From assembly GCA_018500005.2 (NCBI GenBank), contig JAHBAP020000374.1, forward strand, positions 1 through 7,014: DNA of 7,014 nucleotides, in the 5' to 3' direction. A program made the translations under genes and the position numbers. Shown here piece by piece: positions 1-5,945 of this stretch; the first letter of the stretch is position 1, and each line of letters starts with the position of its first letter. This DNA is from Mycobacterium sp. (GTDB lineage: Bacteria; Actinomycetota; Actinomycetes; Mycobacteriales; Mycobacteriaceae). The notes under the pieces are model-generated. The model saw nothing but the letters and a program-made list of their open reading frames with translations. It was not told the origin of the DNA and searched no databases.

Positions 1-1
1 G

Positions 2-295
2 CGTGAGCACTTCGGATATGTCGCCGACGGCGACTACAACATTGAGGTCATCGACGAGGACCCGGGTGTCATCACCATTCTGCTGCCGGCGCGACCGCCT
101 TGCCTCGAGGACCTCGATGCTCGGCTAGATGAAGTCAGCGGCCGCACGTACGACATCCTGTTGAGTGAGACCGGGCTGGGCGGGTATCTAATTCCATCCA
201 CCGAGCTGACGTGGGTGCTCCGCGATATGCGCGCCCGGTGGAGCGCGGGCCAAGACGGCGAGCACGCGGCCCCGGTAGGGGTGCAGAAGTGTTGA
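2..295 (+). CDS. C-terminal part of an unrecognised protein (5' end outside window)
   Basis: An open frame enters from the left edge and runs 97 codons to a TGA at 293-295. The frame shows good actinobacterial codon bias, and the translation is soluble and acidic in its first half (GDYNIEVIDEDPG, then ITILLPARP). A more basic segment with TELTWVLRDMRARW follows near the end, and a short polar tail ends in QKC. No transmembrane segment or motif of a family I recognise is visible. The segment around EVIDEDP..ITILLP..LDEVSG faintly recalls NHLP-type leader peptides, but there is no Gly-Gly end, so I do not assign it. The gene stops ten bases before the decayed antitoxin-toxin remnant, on the same strand. 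That it is a real gene end is fairly likely; its function is unknown. Confidence 0.5.
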   Translation, partial: REHFGYVADGDYNIEVIDEDPGVITILLPARPPCLEDLDARLDEVSGRTYDILLSETGLGGYLIPSTELTWVLRDMRARWSAGQDGEHAAPVGVQKC

Positions 296-304
296 GGCCT
301 CGCC

Positions 305-688
305 ATGATCGGGTTCATTTAGACAACGGTGGTGATTGACAGCGACGTCGCCGCCGAGATCGAGCGTCTTCGCCGCGAGGGGCTGGGCCTAAGTGAACCG
401 TGCCCCCCACGAGTCGTTGGGAACGCTTTGTCCGGAGCTGAAGCCCGGAGATACGTCGCCGATTGGCTGGCTGTTCCAGTGGTGTGGATCCCACCCGTGA
501 CGGAGAACGCGGCCCGTGGCTACGCAAGTTTGTGCGAACAGGGGGCGATTACGGGCAGTCTCGTGCCAGATGCGCAACTGGCAGCTCTTGCCGTTGAGCA
601 CGGGCCCGAATTGGTCTCTGCCGATACAGATTTCATGTAGTTCCCCGGACTCCGCTGGATCAACCCGCTGAGTGCACGACCGCCATGA
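305..688 (+). pseudogene. Degraded vapBC toxin-antitoxin locus, VapB N-terminus joined to VapC C-terminus
   Basis: One reading frame runs from ATG 305 to TGA 686-688 but is broken by TAG at 320-322 and TAG at 638-640. After the first stop it reads TTVVIDSDVAAEIERLRRE followed by GLGLSE, which is the look of a VapB-type ribbon-helix-helix antitoxin N-terminus (usually starting MRTTV). From about PPRVVGNALS (near 407) it switches to the C-terminal half of a VapC PIN-domain toxin: YVADWLAVP, then GSLVPDAQLAALAVEHG, then SADTDF. After the second stop it continues FPGLRWINPLS, the usual VapC ending. The first PIN catalytic aspartate and the following glutamate region are absent, while the C-terminal acidic residues (DAQLAALA and DTDF) remain. 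The simplest reading is a deletion fusing antitoxin codon ~28 to toxin codon ~70, plus nonsense mutations. An open stretch from GTG 329 to 640 could still encode 103 residues, but nothing suggests an active nuclease. Confidence 0.75.
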
Positions 689-707
689 GAGGACAGGGAA
701 CTGCGCC

Positions 708-815
708 GTGACGGACCCATTTGGCTGATCACCAGTCGTATCGCTCGGGCAGTTGGACGGAACTGCCGCCGCGAGGGAGTTGATCGCCGACGGGCTCAGC
801 CACGGGGACGGCTGA
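708..815 (+). pseudogene. Possible broken small reading frame of unknown origin
   Basis: From GTG 708 the frame reads VTDPFG, a TGA at 726-728, then continues in the same frame as SPVVSLGQLDGTAAARELI and ADGLSHGDG to a TGA at 813-815. The second part has a plausible amphipathic helix and a protein-like composition, such as might end an antitoxin or another small protein. I do not recognise a family. It lies between the decayed vapBC locus and the converging channel operon, and its last stop directly abuts that operon's stop codon. It may be chance in high-GC DNA. Confidence 0.2.
796..815 (-). terminator. Weak hairpin just downstream of the channel operon
   Basis: TCAGCC (796-801) and GGCTGA (810-815) form a 6-bp stem with an 8-base loop, immediately after the stop codon of the second channel gene as read on the - strand. 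There is no T-tract after the stem, so it would be an imperfect intrinsic terminator at best. Its position is the main support. Confidence 0.25.
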
Positions 816-1922
816 TCACCCGCCGGTGCCGAACCACTTCTGCTTGAGTCGGTCGAACTCGCCGTCCTCCTGGATCGCGAGCAGGGCGTCGTCGAACTCC
901 CGGCGTAACTGGCTGCCGATCGGGAAGACGACGCCGTAGTCCTCGCTCTTGAAAACCGGACCCGCCAGGGCGGCGACTCCGGATCCCTTGTTGGCGACGT
1001 AGTACTGCAGAACCGGCGCGTCGTAGACAACCGCGTCGAAGGTCCTTTTGGCGAGTCCGCCGTAGCAGTCGTCGATGTTGGGCGCCTCGGTGAATTGCAC
1101 ACCGAGTTTGGACAACGCCGGCGGCGAGGTCGTGTTAGCCACCGTGCAGACTTTCTTGCCGACCAGGTCGGCTGGCGAATTGATCTGCGACTGGATCCTC
1201 GCCACGGTCAGGTTGGTCGTCAGGATGGCGGTGTAGTAGGCGGCGAAGATGATTGCGACGAAGGTCCACAGCACGGTCATCAAACGAATCGGCCATCGTT
1301 GTGGCGGGTCGAAGGGCGCGCGGGCCAACATGCCCAGACCCCATCCGGCGGCCTGGAAGATTCCGGGGAAATAGGACCGCGACACCATCGAACCGGGGTC
1401 GCCGCGCTCCATCAACCAGATGATGTGCGCCGGCACGACGGTCAGGACCAGCGCGGCCCACAGCCAGACCACCATGGTTTTGGAGAACAGAAGTTTCAGG
1501 AAGTCGGTCAGGCCGGGACGGGACTTCTCGGTGTTGCCAACCGGTGCGATGATCTGCAACCCGGCGTTGAGCATCGGCTGGGAGAAGTCGAACATTTTCG
1601 CGCGGTCACCGGTGATCGACACCGCGCTGGCCCCCATATCGGCCCGCCGGTCGGCGACGGCTTTCAGCAAGCCCTGCACGTTGTCTGCGTCGAGATAGCT
1701 GTAGGTCCAACCGGTGTGCTTGGCGATCTCGTTGAGCAGATCGACGGTGAACCCCGAACGCACTCCGTTCTGGTTCATCACGAAAGGCGTCAACTCCCGG
1801 GTGGCCACGGTCACCTGGCGGGCCGCCTCCGCCTTCGGCCCCAGCGCCGGCAGCGCGCCGATCGAGGCGATCAGCAGGACCACGATGAGTACGGCGCGCG
1901 CGCGGGACAGCAGCATCATCAT
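816..1922 (-). CDS. Prokaryotic ionotropic glutamate receptor-like channel subunit, paralogue 2
   Basis: This 368-residue protein has a solute-binding domain split by a channel. In order: signal peptide 1-34 (ending near AEAA), ligand half S1 about 35-140, TM1 about 148-170, re-entrant pore loop about 183-203, TM2 about 210-236, and ligand half S2 about 250-364. R107 in SITGDRAKMFDFS matches the carboxylate-binding Arg of the family. D301 in VVYDAPVLQYY matches the amino-group-binding Asp of NMDA-type receptors. AYYTAILTTNLTVARI is the counterpart of the SYTANLAAF gate. The pore loop GWGLGMLARAPFD lacks the TVGYG filter of K+-type bacterial iGluRs and carries Arg (R201, codon 1320-1322) where I align the animal Q/R site. 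There is no third membrane helix, as is usual for bacterial members. Start 1922 overlaps the upstream stop by ATGA, implying coupled translation; ATGs at 1919 and 1916 are alternatives. The protein should sit in the plasma membrane with its ligand domain outside. Ligand and ion selectivity are not known. A plain ABC-transporter binding protein would not contain TM1-P-TM2. Confidence 0.9.
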   Translation of the reverse strand: MMMLLSRARAVLIVVLLIASIGALPALGPKAEAARQVTVATRELTPFVMNQNGVRSGFTVDLLNEIAKHTGWTYSYLDADNVQGLLKAVADRRADMGASAVSITGDRAKMFDFSQPMLNAGLQIIAPVGNTEKSRPGLTDFLKLLFSKTMVVWLWAALVLTVVPAHIIWLMERGDPGSMVSRSYFPGIFQAAGWGLGMLARAPFDPPQRWPIRLMTVLWTFVAIIFAAYYTAILTTNLTVARIQSQINSPADLVGKKVCTVANTTSPPALSKLGVQFTEAPNIDDCYGGLAKRTFDAVVYDAPVLQYYVANKGSGVAALAGPVFKSEDYGVVFPIGSQLRREFDDALLAIQEDGEFDRLKQKWFGTGG

Positions 1923-3031
1923 TCCGGCTCGCCGAACCACTTCTTCTTTATCAATTCGTATTGACCGTCTTCCTGGATCGACAGCAACGCCTCGTCGGCG
2001 GCCTCCTTGAGCTTGCTGCCGATCGGGAACACGATCCCGTAGTCCTCGTCCTTGAAGACCGGGCCGGCCACCGCCGCCTTTCCGGCGCCGCTGTGGGTGA
2101 CGTAATACTCCAGCACGGGGGCGTCGTAGACGACCGCCTGGAATTCGCCGTTCTCCAAGCCGCGGTAGCAGTCCTCGACCTTCGGCAGGCCGGTGTAGCG
2201 CACCCCGAGTTTGTTCAGAGCGGCCGGTGAGGTGGTGTTGGCGACCGTGCACACTTTCTTGTCGACCAGTTCCCCCGGGTTGTCGATATGCGAGTCGATC
2301 CTGGCCACCGTCAGATTGGTGGTCAGGATGGCGGTGTAGTAGGCGACGAAGATGATGCTGATGAAGGTCCACAGGACTGTCACCATGCGGATCGGCCAGT
2401 GGCGCGGCGGGTCGAAGGGTGCGGCTGCCAGCATGCCCAGTCCCCATCCGAAAGCCTGGAAGATGCCGGGGAAGTAGGACCGCGCGACCATCGAGCCGGG
2501 GTCGCCGCGCCCCAGCAGCCAGATGATGGGGGCCGGAACGATGGTCAATGCCAGCGCCCCGAGCAGCCAGACCACCATCGTCTTGGAGAACAGCAGTTTG
2601 ACGAAATCGGCCAGACCGGGCTGAACGCGGTCGGTGCTGGCCGACGGCACGATTATCTGCAGGCCCGCGGAGATGATCGGCTGGGAGAAGTTGAACATCT
2701 TCTCCCGTTCGGCGGTGATTGAGATATCGGTGGCGGCGAAGTCCGCCCGGCCTTCCTGAACTGCTTTCATGAGTCCGGGTATGTTCCCGCCATCGATGTA
2801 GGTGTAGGTCCACCCGGCCCGTTTGGCGATCTCTTCAAGGATGTCGATCGTGAAGCCGTATTTGACGTCACCTTCGGTGATGACGAAGGGCTCCTGGTCG
2901 TAAGTGGCCACCGTCACCGAACGCGGTTCGGCGTGCGCTTCGGGGGCCAGGCTGGGAATCAACCCGGGCAGGCCCGCGATGGCTGCGACTATCAAAATTA
3001 CGAACAGTGCGGCATGAAGGCGTGAGGACAC
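1919..3031 (-). CDS. Prokaryotic ionotropic glutamate receptor-like channel subunit, paralogue 1
   Basis: A 370-residue protein with signal peptide 1-34 (cleavage likely after PEAHA), S1 about 37-140, TM1 about 150-173, pore loop about 185-205, TM2 about 213-238, and S2 about 252-366. Ligand-site landmarks are R109 in SITAEREKMFNFS and D303 in VVYDAPVLEYY, the arrangement known for amino-acid-binding iGluRs. The TM2 end YYTAILTTNLTVARI parallels the SYTANLAAF gate motif. The pore loop AFGWGLGMLAAAPFD has no TVGYG and has Ala (A203) at the presumed Q/R-site position. C261 (KKVCTVA) and C288 (EDCY) are shared with the downstream paralogue and may form a disulfide in S2. The two proteins align without gaps from residue 37 to the end, about two thirds identical by eye, and more so in the pore. 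The GTG start at 3031 is chosen because AGGAAGGGG lies five bases upstream and a signal peptide follows directly; the frame stays open further upstream but has no such features. It is the first gene of a two-gene operon facing away from 3240-3737. Confidence 0.9.
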   Translation of the reverse strand: MSSRLHAALFVILIVAAIAGLPGLIPSLAPEAHAEPRSVTVATYDQEPFVITEGDVKYGFTIDILEEIAKRAGWTYTYIDGGNIPGLMKAVQEGRADFAATDISITAEREKMFNFSQPIISAGLQIIVPSASTDRVQPGLADFVKLLFSKTMVVWLLGALALTIVPAPIIWLLGRGDPGSMVARSYFPGIFQAFGWGLGMLAAAPFDPPRHWPIRMVTVLWTFISIIFVAYYTAILTTNLTVARIDSHIDNPGELVDKKVCTVANTTSPAALNKLGVRYTGLPKVEDCYRGLENGEFQAVVYDAPVLEYYVTHSGAGKAAVAGPVFKDEDYGIVFPIGSKLKEAADEALLSIQEDGQYELIKKKWFGEPE

Positions 3032-3036
3032 GCGGA

Positions 3037-3045
3037 CCCCTTCCT
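3037..3045 (-). promoter_or_regulatory. Strong ribosome binding site of the first channel gene
   Basis: AGGAAGGGG on the - strand ends five bases before the GTG at 3031. It is one of the clearest Shine-Dalgarno sites in the window and decides the start of this gene over the open frame that continues upstream. Confidence 0.75.
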
Positions 3046-3072
3046 GCAACCTCTGCCGGCGCACAGCTGTCA

Positions 3073-3099
3073 AGGATAGAGCGGGCCGATGGCGGCCAA
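3073..3099 (-). promoter_or_regulatory. Candidate promoter of the channel operon
   Basis: On the - strand TATCCT (3078-3073) fits the mycobacterial TANNNT -10 pattern, with a weak -35 TTGGCC (3099-3094) at a 15-base spacing. Transcription would start near 3066, leaving about 35 leader bases that contain the AGGAAGGGG site. A perfect TTGACA also occurs at 3073-3068, but no matching -10 follows it at the right distance. Inferred from pattern and position only. Confidence 0.35.
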
Positions 3100-3227
3100 C
3101 TTCAGGGACAGCAAAGAATCTGCCGGTGAGCGGCGCGGCCCGGAACCGGACCCGCCGATGCGTTTCTGACCAGCGGTAACGCCTGTCTTCCCTGCATCGG
3201 TCTGGAAAAGATGTCGTACCCCGCCGC

Positions 3228-3239
3228 GATAATCGGGTC
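3228..3239 (+). promoter_or_regulatory. -10 element for a leaderless transcript of the 3240 gene
   Basis: GATAAT (3228-3233) matches the -10 consensus at five of six positions and is followed by six bases, then the ATG at 3240. Transcription would start at or next to the A of the start codon. No Shine-Dalgarno sequence precedes the ATG, which fits a leaderless mRNA of the kind common in mycobacteria. No good -35 is visible, which is also usual for such promoters. Confidence 0.5.
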
Positions 3240-3737
3240 ATGTTCGAAACGACCCCACCTCCACTCGGCTCCCACTCCGGCCCGGACGCTGTCGACCTGT
3301 CGGAATTGGAGGACCCGCTAGCCGCCGTGCTGGCCGCGGAGTTGTCGAGCGCTTTCGTGCAGTTGTGCATGTGCTCGACGGAACCGGTGGTCGCCAGGCT
3401 CGCCGGCCAGGAGGTCATGCTGCGCAAGGCCGGCGGCATCGATCTGTCCAAGCGGGTGTTCGCCCAGCAGATGTACCGGCGGATCGACGCCGATGTTTTT
3501 CACCTACTGCGCAGTTGCGTCCCACTGGAGCACGCGGAGTTCGCGCTATCGCGTATCGAGACGCTGCTGCGCGACCAGTTCGCCGACATCGTCGAGACCG
3601 CCGCGAGCTATCTGCTCAGCGACGACCGTGAGACGGCGATCCAGATGGCGACGGTCGCCACCACCATGGCGTCCCGGGAAGTTCGCAGCCGGGTTGTGGA
3701 GGTCATCGCCCAGACCCGTCAGTTCGACGTGGACTAG
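3240..3737 (+). CDS. Small helical protein of unknown function
   Basis: This 165-residue protein has no signal peptide or membrane helix. The first ~20 residues (Pro/Ser/Gly-rich) look disordered. The rest appears almost entirely alpha-helical, with acidic and hydrophobic repeats such as LEDPLAAVLAAEL, then VFAQQMYRRIDADVFHLLR, then a terminal stretch with ATTMASREVRSRVVEVIAQ. Two Cys lie close together (QLCMCS, near residues 43-45) and another near residue 93. I do not recognise a family. It is probably cytoplasmic, and helical packing suggests a binding or regulatory protein more than an enzyme, but this is only an impression. It is transcribed divergently from the channel operon across a shared 208-base region, so joint regulation is possible, and converges on the envelope operon with a 24-base gap. 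ATG 3240 is chosen because of the -10 element placed for leaderless expression and coding bias from that point. Confidence 0.8.
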   Translation: MFETTPPPLGSHSGPDAVDLSELEDPLAAVLAAELSSAFVQLCMCSTEPVVARLAGQEVMLRKAGGIDLSKRVFAQQMYRRIDADVFHLLRSCVPLEHAEFALSRIETLLRDQFADIVETAASYLLSDDRETAIQMATVATTMASREVRSRVVEVIAQTRQFDVD

Positions 3738-3761
3738 GGGTCGACCAAGGGGCGACCGGGA

Positions 3762-5558
3762 TCAGTGCGGGGCGAGGTAGCCGACCGGGCCCGAGGCCAA
3801 GCATGCAGTCAGCGCCGAGGTCGCCGACCGCGCAGTGATGGCGTCGCCTGCGCCGGAGAGACGGACGTAGACACGGTTGAGGCCCGGTTTGACCGCCACC
3901 CTGGTCTCCGGTCCCGCCGGCAGCGACAGCAGCAGGCTGCCTTCGGTGTTGGCAAGATAGTTGATCTCGGCGGTCCAGTCGGCCGGCAGCAGGGGACCGT
4001 CCAGCGGCATCCGGACCGGGCTGTCGGGCTGCACGAAGTATCCGCACTGCGGATGGGGTCCCGCCGCGATGGTGCGTACCCACGTCACCTCGGCATCGAC
4101 CATGCGTCCGCCGCTGTCCAGCATCCGTAGCCGGTCGGTGGATCCGCTGAACTCCGGACGGTCGGCGATGAGCGCGAACATGTGGCTGGCCAGACTCTCA
4201 GGCCCGACCACACGCTGAAGGATCAACGGATCGACGTCCTGATCCAGCAGCGGGGAGTCGGACGCCGCGCGGGCTTGAGCCAGGCTCTCGACGGCATTGT
4301 TCAGGTAGGCCTTGGTCGGGTTGTCCTGCCAGCTGATCAGAAACGTTCTGGTGGACACCAGACAGCTGGCCAGGAATGCCAGTCCGATTCCGGCCAGGAC
4401 GGTGCGCCGCCGGGGCGAATCGTCCAGCCAGCCGGTGGCCGTTCGGTTGGGGGCGCACAGCCCAACCGCCGCCAGCAGTGCGAGCATCACCACCAGATCC
4501 GGCAGATACCGAAGAGTTTGGGCCAGTTCGAGTGCGGTGAACGCCGAGGACCGCATCAGGTAGATCGGAACCTGGCAGGCCACCGCATAGCCGGCAGCGG
4601 CCAGCCACACCGCGCCCAGCCGTTGCTTTCGCAGCATGGACACCGCGACGGTCGCCGCCAGCACCGTCCACCCGAGGGCCATCACCGCCGGCGGCGGGAC
4701 CGCCCACGGCGAGGCCGGTGCCCAGCGCCCCCACTGCCACGGGCCACCCACCAGGCCGGGCACGATCCCATGAGTCACTGAGCGCGCCAACAGTTCCCAC
4801 GTCATCGCCGGGTCCCAACTCCACCGGTGCTGATCGACCACCACCAGGTAGAGCACCACCCAGGACGCGGTGATCACCCCGGTGGTCAGCCACAAAGACC
4901 TGCCGCGCTGCCACGCGGCGCGCACTGGATGCTGCTCGCCGTGGACGTGACCGAGCAAGACGACGAGCAGGAATGCCGCGAACGGGATCACCGCGGCCTT
5001 CTCGAAGAACACCAGGCCGGCCAGGAGTACCAGCGACCCGGTGAATGCGTGACGGCGAGAGCCGTTGCGCGCCAGCAGGATCGCATCGCCGCACACCCAT
5101 GCCATAGCGGCCACCATCGGAAGGTAGTTCAGCGCGGCGGCCCACCACGCGAACGCCGGCAGGGCCAGCGGGGTGAACAGCGCGAAGCACAGCGGTACCA
5201 GTAGGACGGGTCGCCAGCCGAGGATCAGCCAGAGTGCCCGCAGGAGAGCAAGCGAGGCGATCAACTGCAGCACAACCAGGCTGACTGCCGGCCACGTCCA
5301 CACCAGCGGTGCCAGTCGGGTGATCACCCCGCCCAACAGGAACGCGGCCGGCATCACATGCCCGTCATGGTCGGTGAACAGGTATGCCGGCGACAGCAGC
5401 GGCTGGGTGCCTGCCCGGCCGACGAGTACCAGGTCGTCCCAGTAGAAGTAGCCGCCGAACGCCACGAGCGTCCGCACGATCATGTGCAGGCCGATCAGCG
5501 CGACGGCCGCAACGGCGACCGGCGCCATCCGGCTGCCGGGCCTGGATGACATCGCCAC
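3762..5558 (-). CDS. Polytopic GT-C-like membrane glycosyltransferase candidate
   Basis: A 598-residue protein with about eleven hydrophobic segments (roughly 13-34, 86-112, 117-135, 138-163, 171-204, which may be two, 222-242, 288-308, 315-335, 352-369, 387-408), followed by a mostly polar C-terminal domain (about 410-598) likely outside the membrane. The first loop after TM1 holds YFYWDDL (D41-D42), followed by LFTDHDGHVMP (63-70). An acidic pair in the first extracytoplasmic loop is the hallmark of GT-C transferases that use polyprenyl-phosphate sugars. The C-terminal end (PGLNRVYVRLSGAGDA) looks like a beta-rich accessory domain. It is last in the operon after the ppgS-like gene and its partner, so it may transfer their product to an envelope acceptor. 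In M. tuberculosis the known user of the PpgS product, Rv3779, is encoded elsewhere; whether this protein is related I cannot tell by eye. The start is GTG 5558, with ATG 5552 as an alternative; neither has a good ribosome site. GT-C activity is inference, the membrane nature is plain. Confidence 0.8.
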   Translation of the reverse strand: MAMSSRPGSRMAPVAVAAVALIGLHMIVRTLVAFGGYFYWDDLVLVGRAGTQPLLSPAYLFTDHDGHVMPAAFLLGGVITRLAPLVWTWPAVSLVVLQLIASLALLRALWLILGWRPVLLVPLCFALFTPLALPAFAWWAAALNYLPMVAAMAWVCGDAILLARNGSRRHAFTGSLVLLAGLVFFEKAAVIPFAAFLLVVLLGHVHGEQHPVRAAWQRGRSLWLTTGVITASWVVLYLVVVDQHRWSWDPAMTWELLARSVTHGIVPGLVGGPWQWGRWAPASPWAVPPPAVMALGWTVLAATVAVSMLRKQRLGAVWLAAAGYAVACQVPIYLMRSSAFTALELAQTLRYLPDLVVMLALLAAVGLCAPNRTATGWLDDSPRRRTVLAGIGLAFLASCLVSTRTFLISWQDNPTKAYLNNAVESLAQARAASDSPLLDQDVDPLILQRVVGPESLASHMFALIADRPEFSGSTDRLRMLDSGGRMVDAEVTWVRTIAAGPHPQCGYFVQPDSPVRMPLDGPLLPADWTAEINYLANTEGSLLLSLPAGPETRVAVKPGLNRVYVRLSGAGDAITARSATSALTACLASGPVGYLAPH

Positions 5559-5584
5559 GACTGTACGGGCTGCCCGGGACTGGA

Positions 5585-5601
5585 CCTCCGGAATCCGGAG
5601 G
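5585..5601. repeat. Perfect 17-base palindrome between two operon genes
   Basis: CCTCCGGAATCCGGAGG has 8-base arms around a single central base. It lies in the short gap between the DUF2304 gene and the GT-C-like gene and contains the only GGAGG upstream of the latter, about 20 bases from its start. It could be an operator-like site, fold in the mRNA and mask the GGAGG, or be chance in GC-rich DNA. Confidence 0.5.
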
Positions 5602-5603
5602 CG

Positions 5604-5945
5604 TCAGCCGTCTTCGGGGGCCCTCGCGTTCTGCAACGCCACGGCCCGCACCAGTCGGGCGTAGCGAAGTTCCAACTCCTTGAAGCGCAGATAGGTGCTC
5701 ATGGTGGTGAAGACGAAGGCGATGACGAGGGCGTAGGACAGTAGGTCGGCTCCGCGGTCGACACCCAGCCAGTTGGCAAGGACGGTGGTGTCGTCCGGTC
5801 GCAGAATCGCATAGATCGCGGCGAGGACGAACAGCACATATCCGACCTTGACCCAGGCCTTTGCCTTGGCGTTGGTACGTGACCGCAGCAGGTACACCAG
5901 CAGGGCGACCACGGCTGCGATCAGCAGCACCTGAATCCAGTTCAT
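5604..5945 (-). CDS. DUF2304 small membrane protein, PpgS partner (Rv3632-like)
   Basis: This 113-residue protein has three hydrophobic segments (about 4-20, 33-47 and 67-83) separated by short basic or acidic loops, then a charged amphipathic helix (LRFKELELRYARLVRAVALQ) and an acidic tail. Length, topology and the MNWIQ..LLI start fit the DUF2304 family, whose M. tuberculosis member Rv3632 is reported to boost the activity of the glycosyltransferase PpgS (Rv3631). The likely role is to anchor the soluble transferase at the inner face of the plasma membrane next to its polyprenyl-phosphate substrate. Its ATG overlaps the transferase's stop (ATGA at 5945-5942), which implies coupled translation and matched amounts of the two proteins. 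The start is therefore firm. The family call comes from gene order, size and composition together. Confidence 0.85.
   Translation of the reverse strand: MNWIQVLLIAAVVALLVYLLRSRTNAKAKAWVKVGYVLFVLAAIYAILRPDDTTVLANWLGVDRGADLLSYALVIAFVFTTMSTYLRFKELELRYARLVRAVALQNARAPEDG

Noticed and set aside
2..295. Resemblance of the partial left-edge protein to NHLP-type peptide leaders (EVIDEDP, ILLP, LDEVSG)
   Set aside because: There is no Gly-Gly cleavage site, a long non-core-like segment follows, and no modification enzyme lies nearby. The match is short and by eye only.
389..1102. Long - strand open frame over the vapBC remnant and the end of the second channel gene
   Set aside because: The product is Ser/Arg/Thr-rich without any motif, and it overlaps the well-supported channel gene in another frame.
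1923..2813. Upstream extension of the second channel gene's frame to 2813
   Set aside because: It overlaps the first channel gene fully in another frame and encodes a low-complexity Arg/Gly/His-rich product. The ATGA overlap and signal peptide fix the start at 1922.
816..3031. Annotation of the pair as ordinary ABC-transporter substrate-binding proteins
   Set aside because: Both have two membrane helices and a pore-like loop inserted between the binding-domain halves, and no ATPase or permease gene is adjacent.
3739..3757. Possible bidirectional terminator hairpin GGTCG...CGACC between the convergent genes
   Set aside because: The stem is only five pairs with a nine-base loop and no T-tract on either strand; expected by chance at this GC content.
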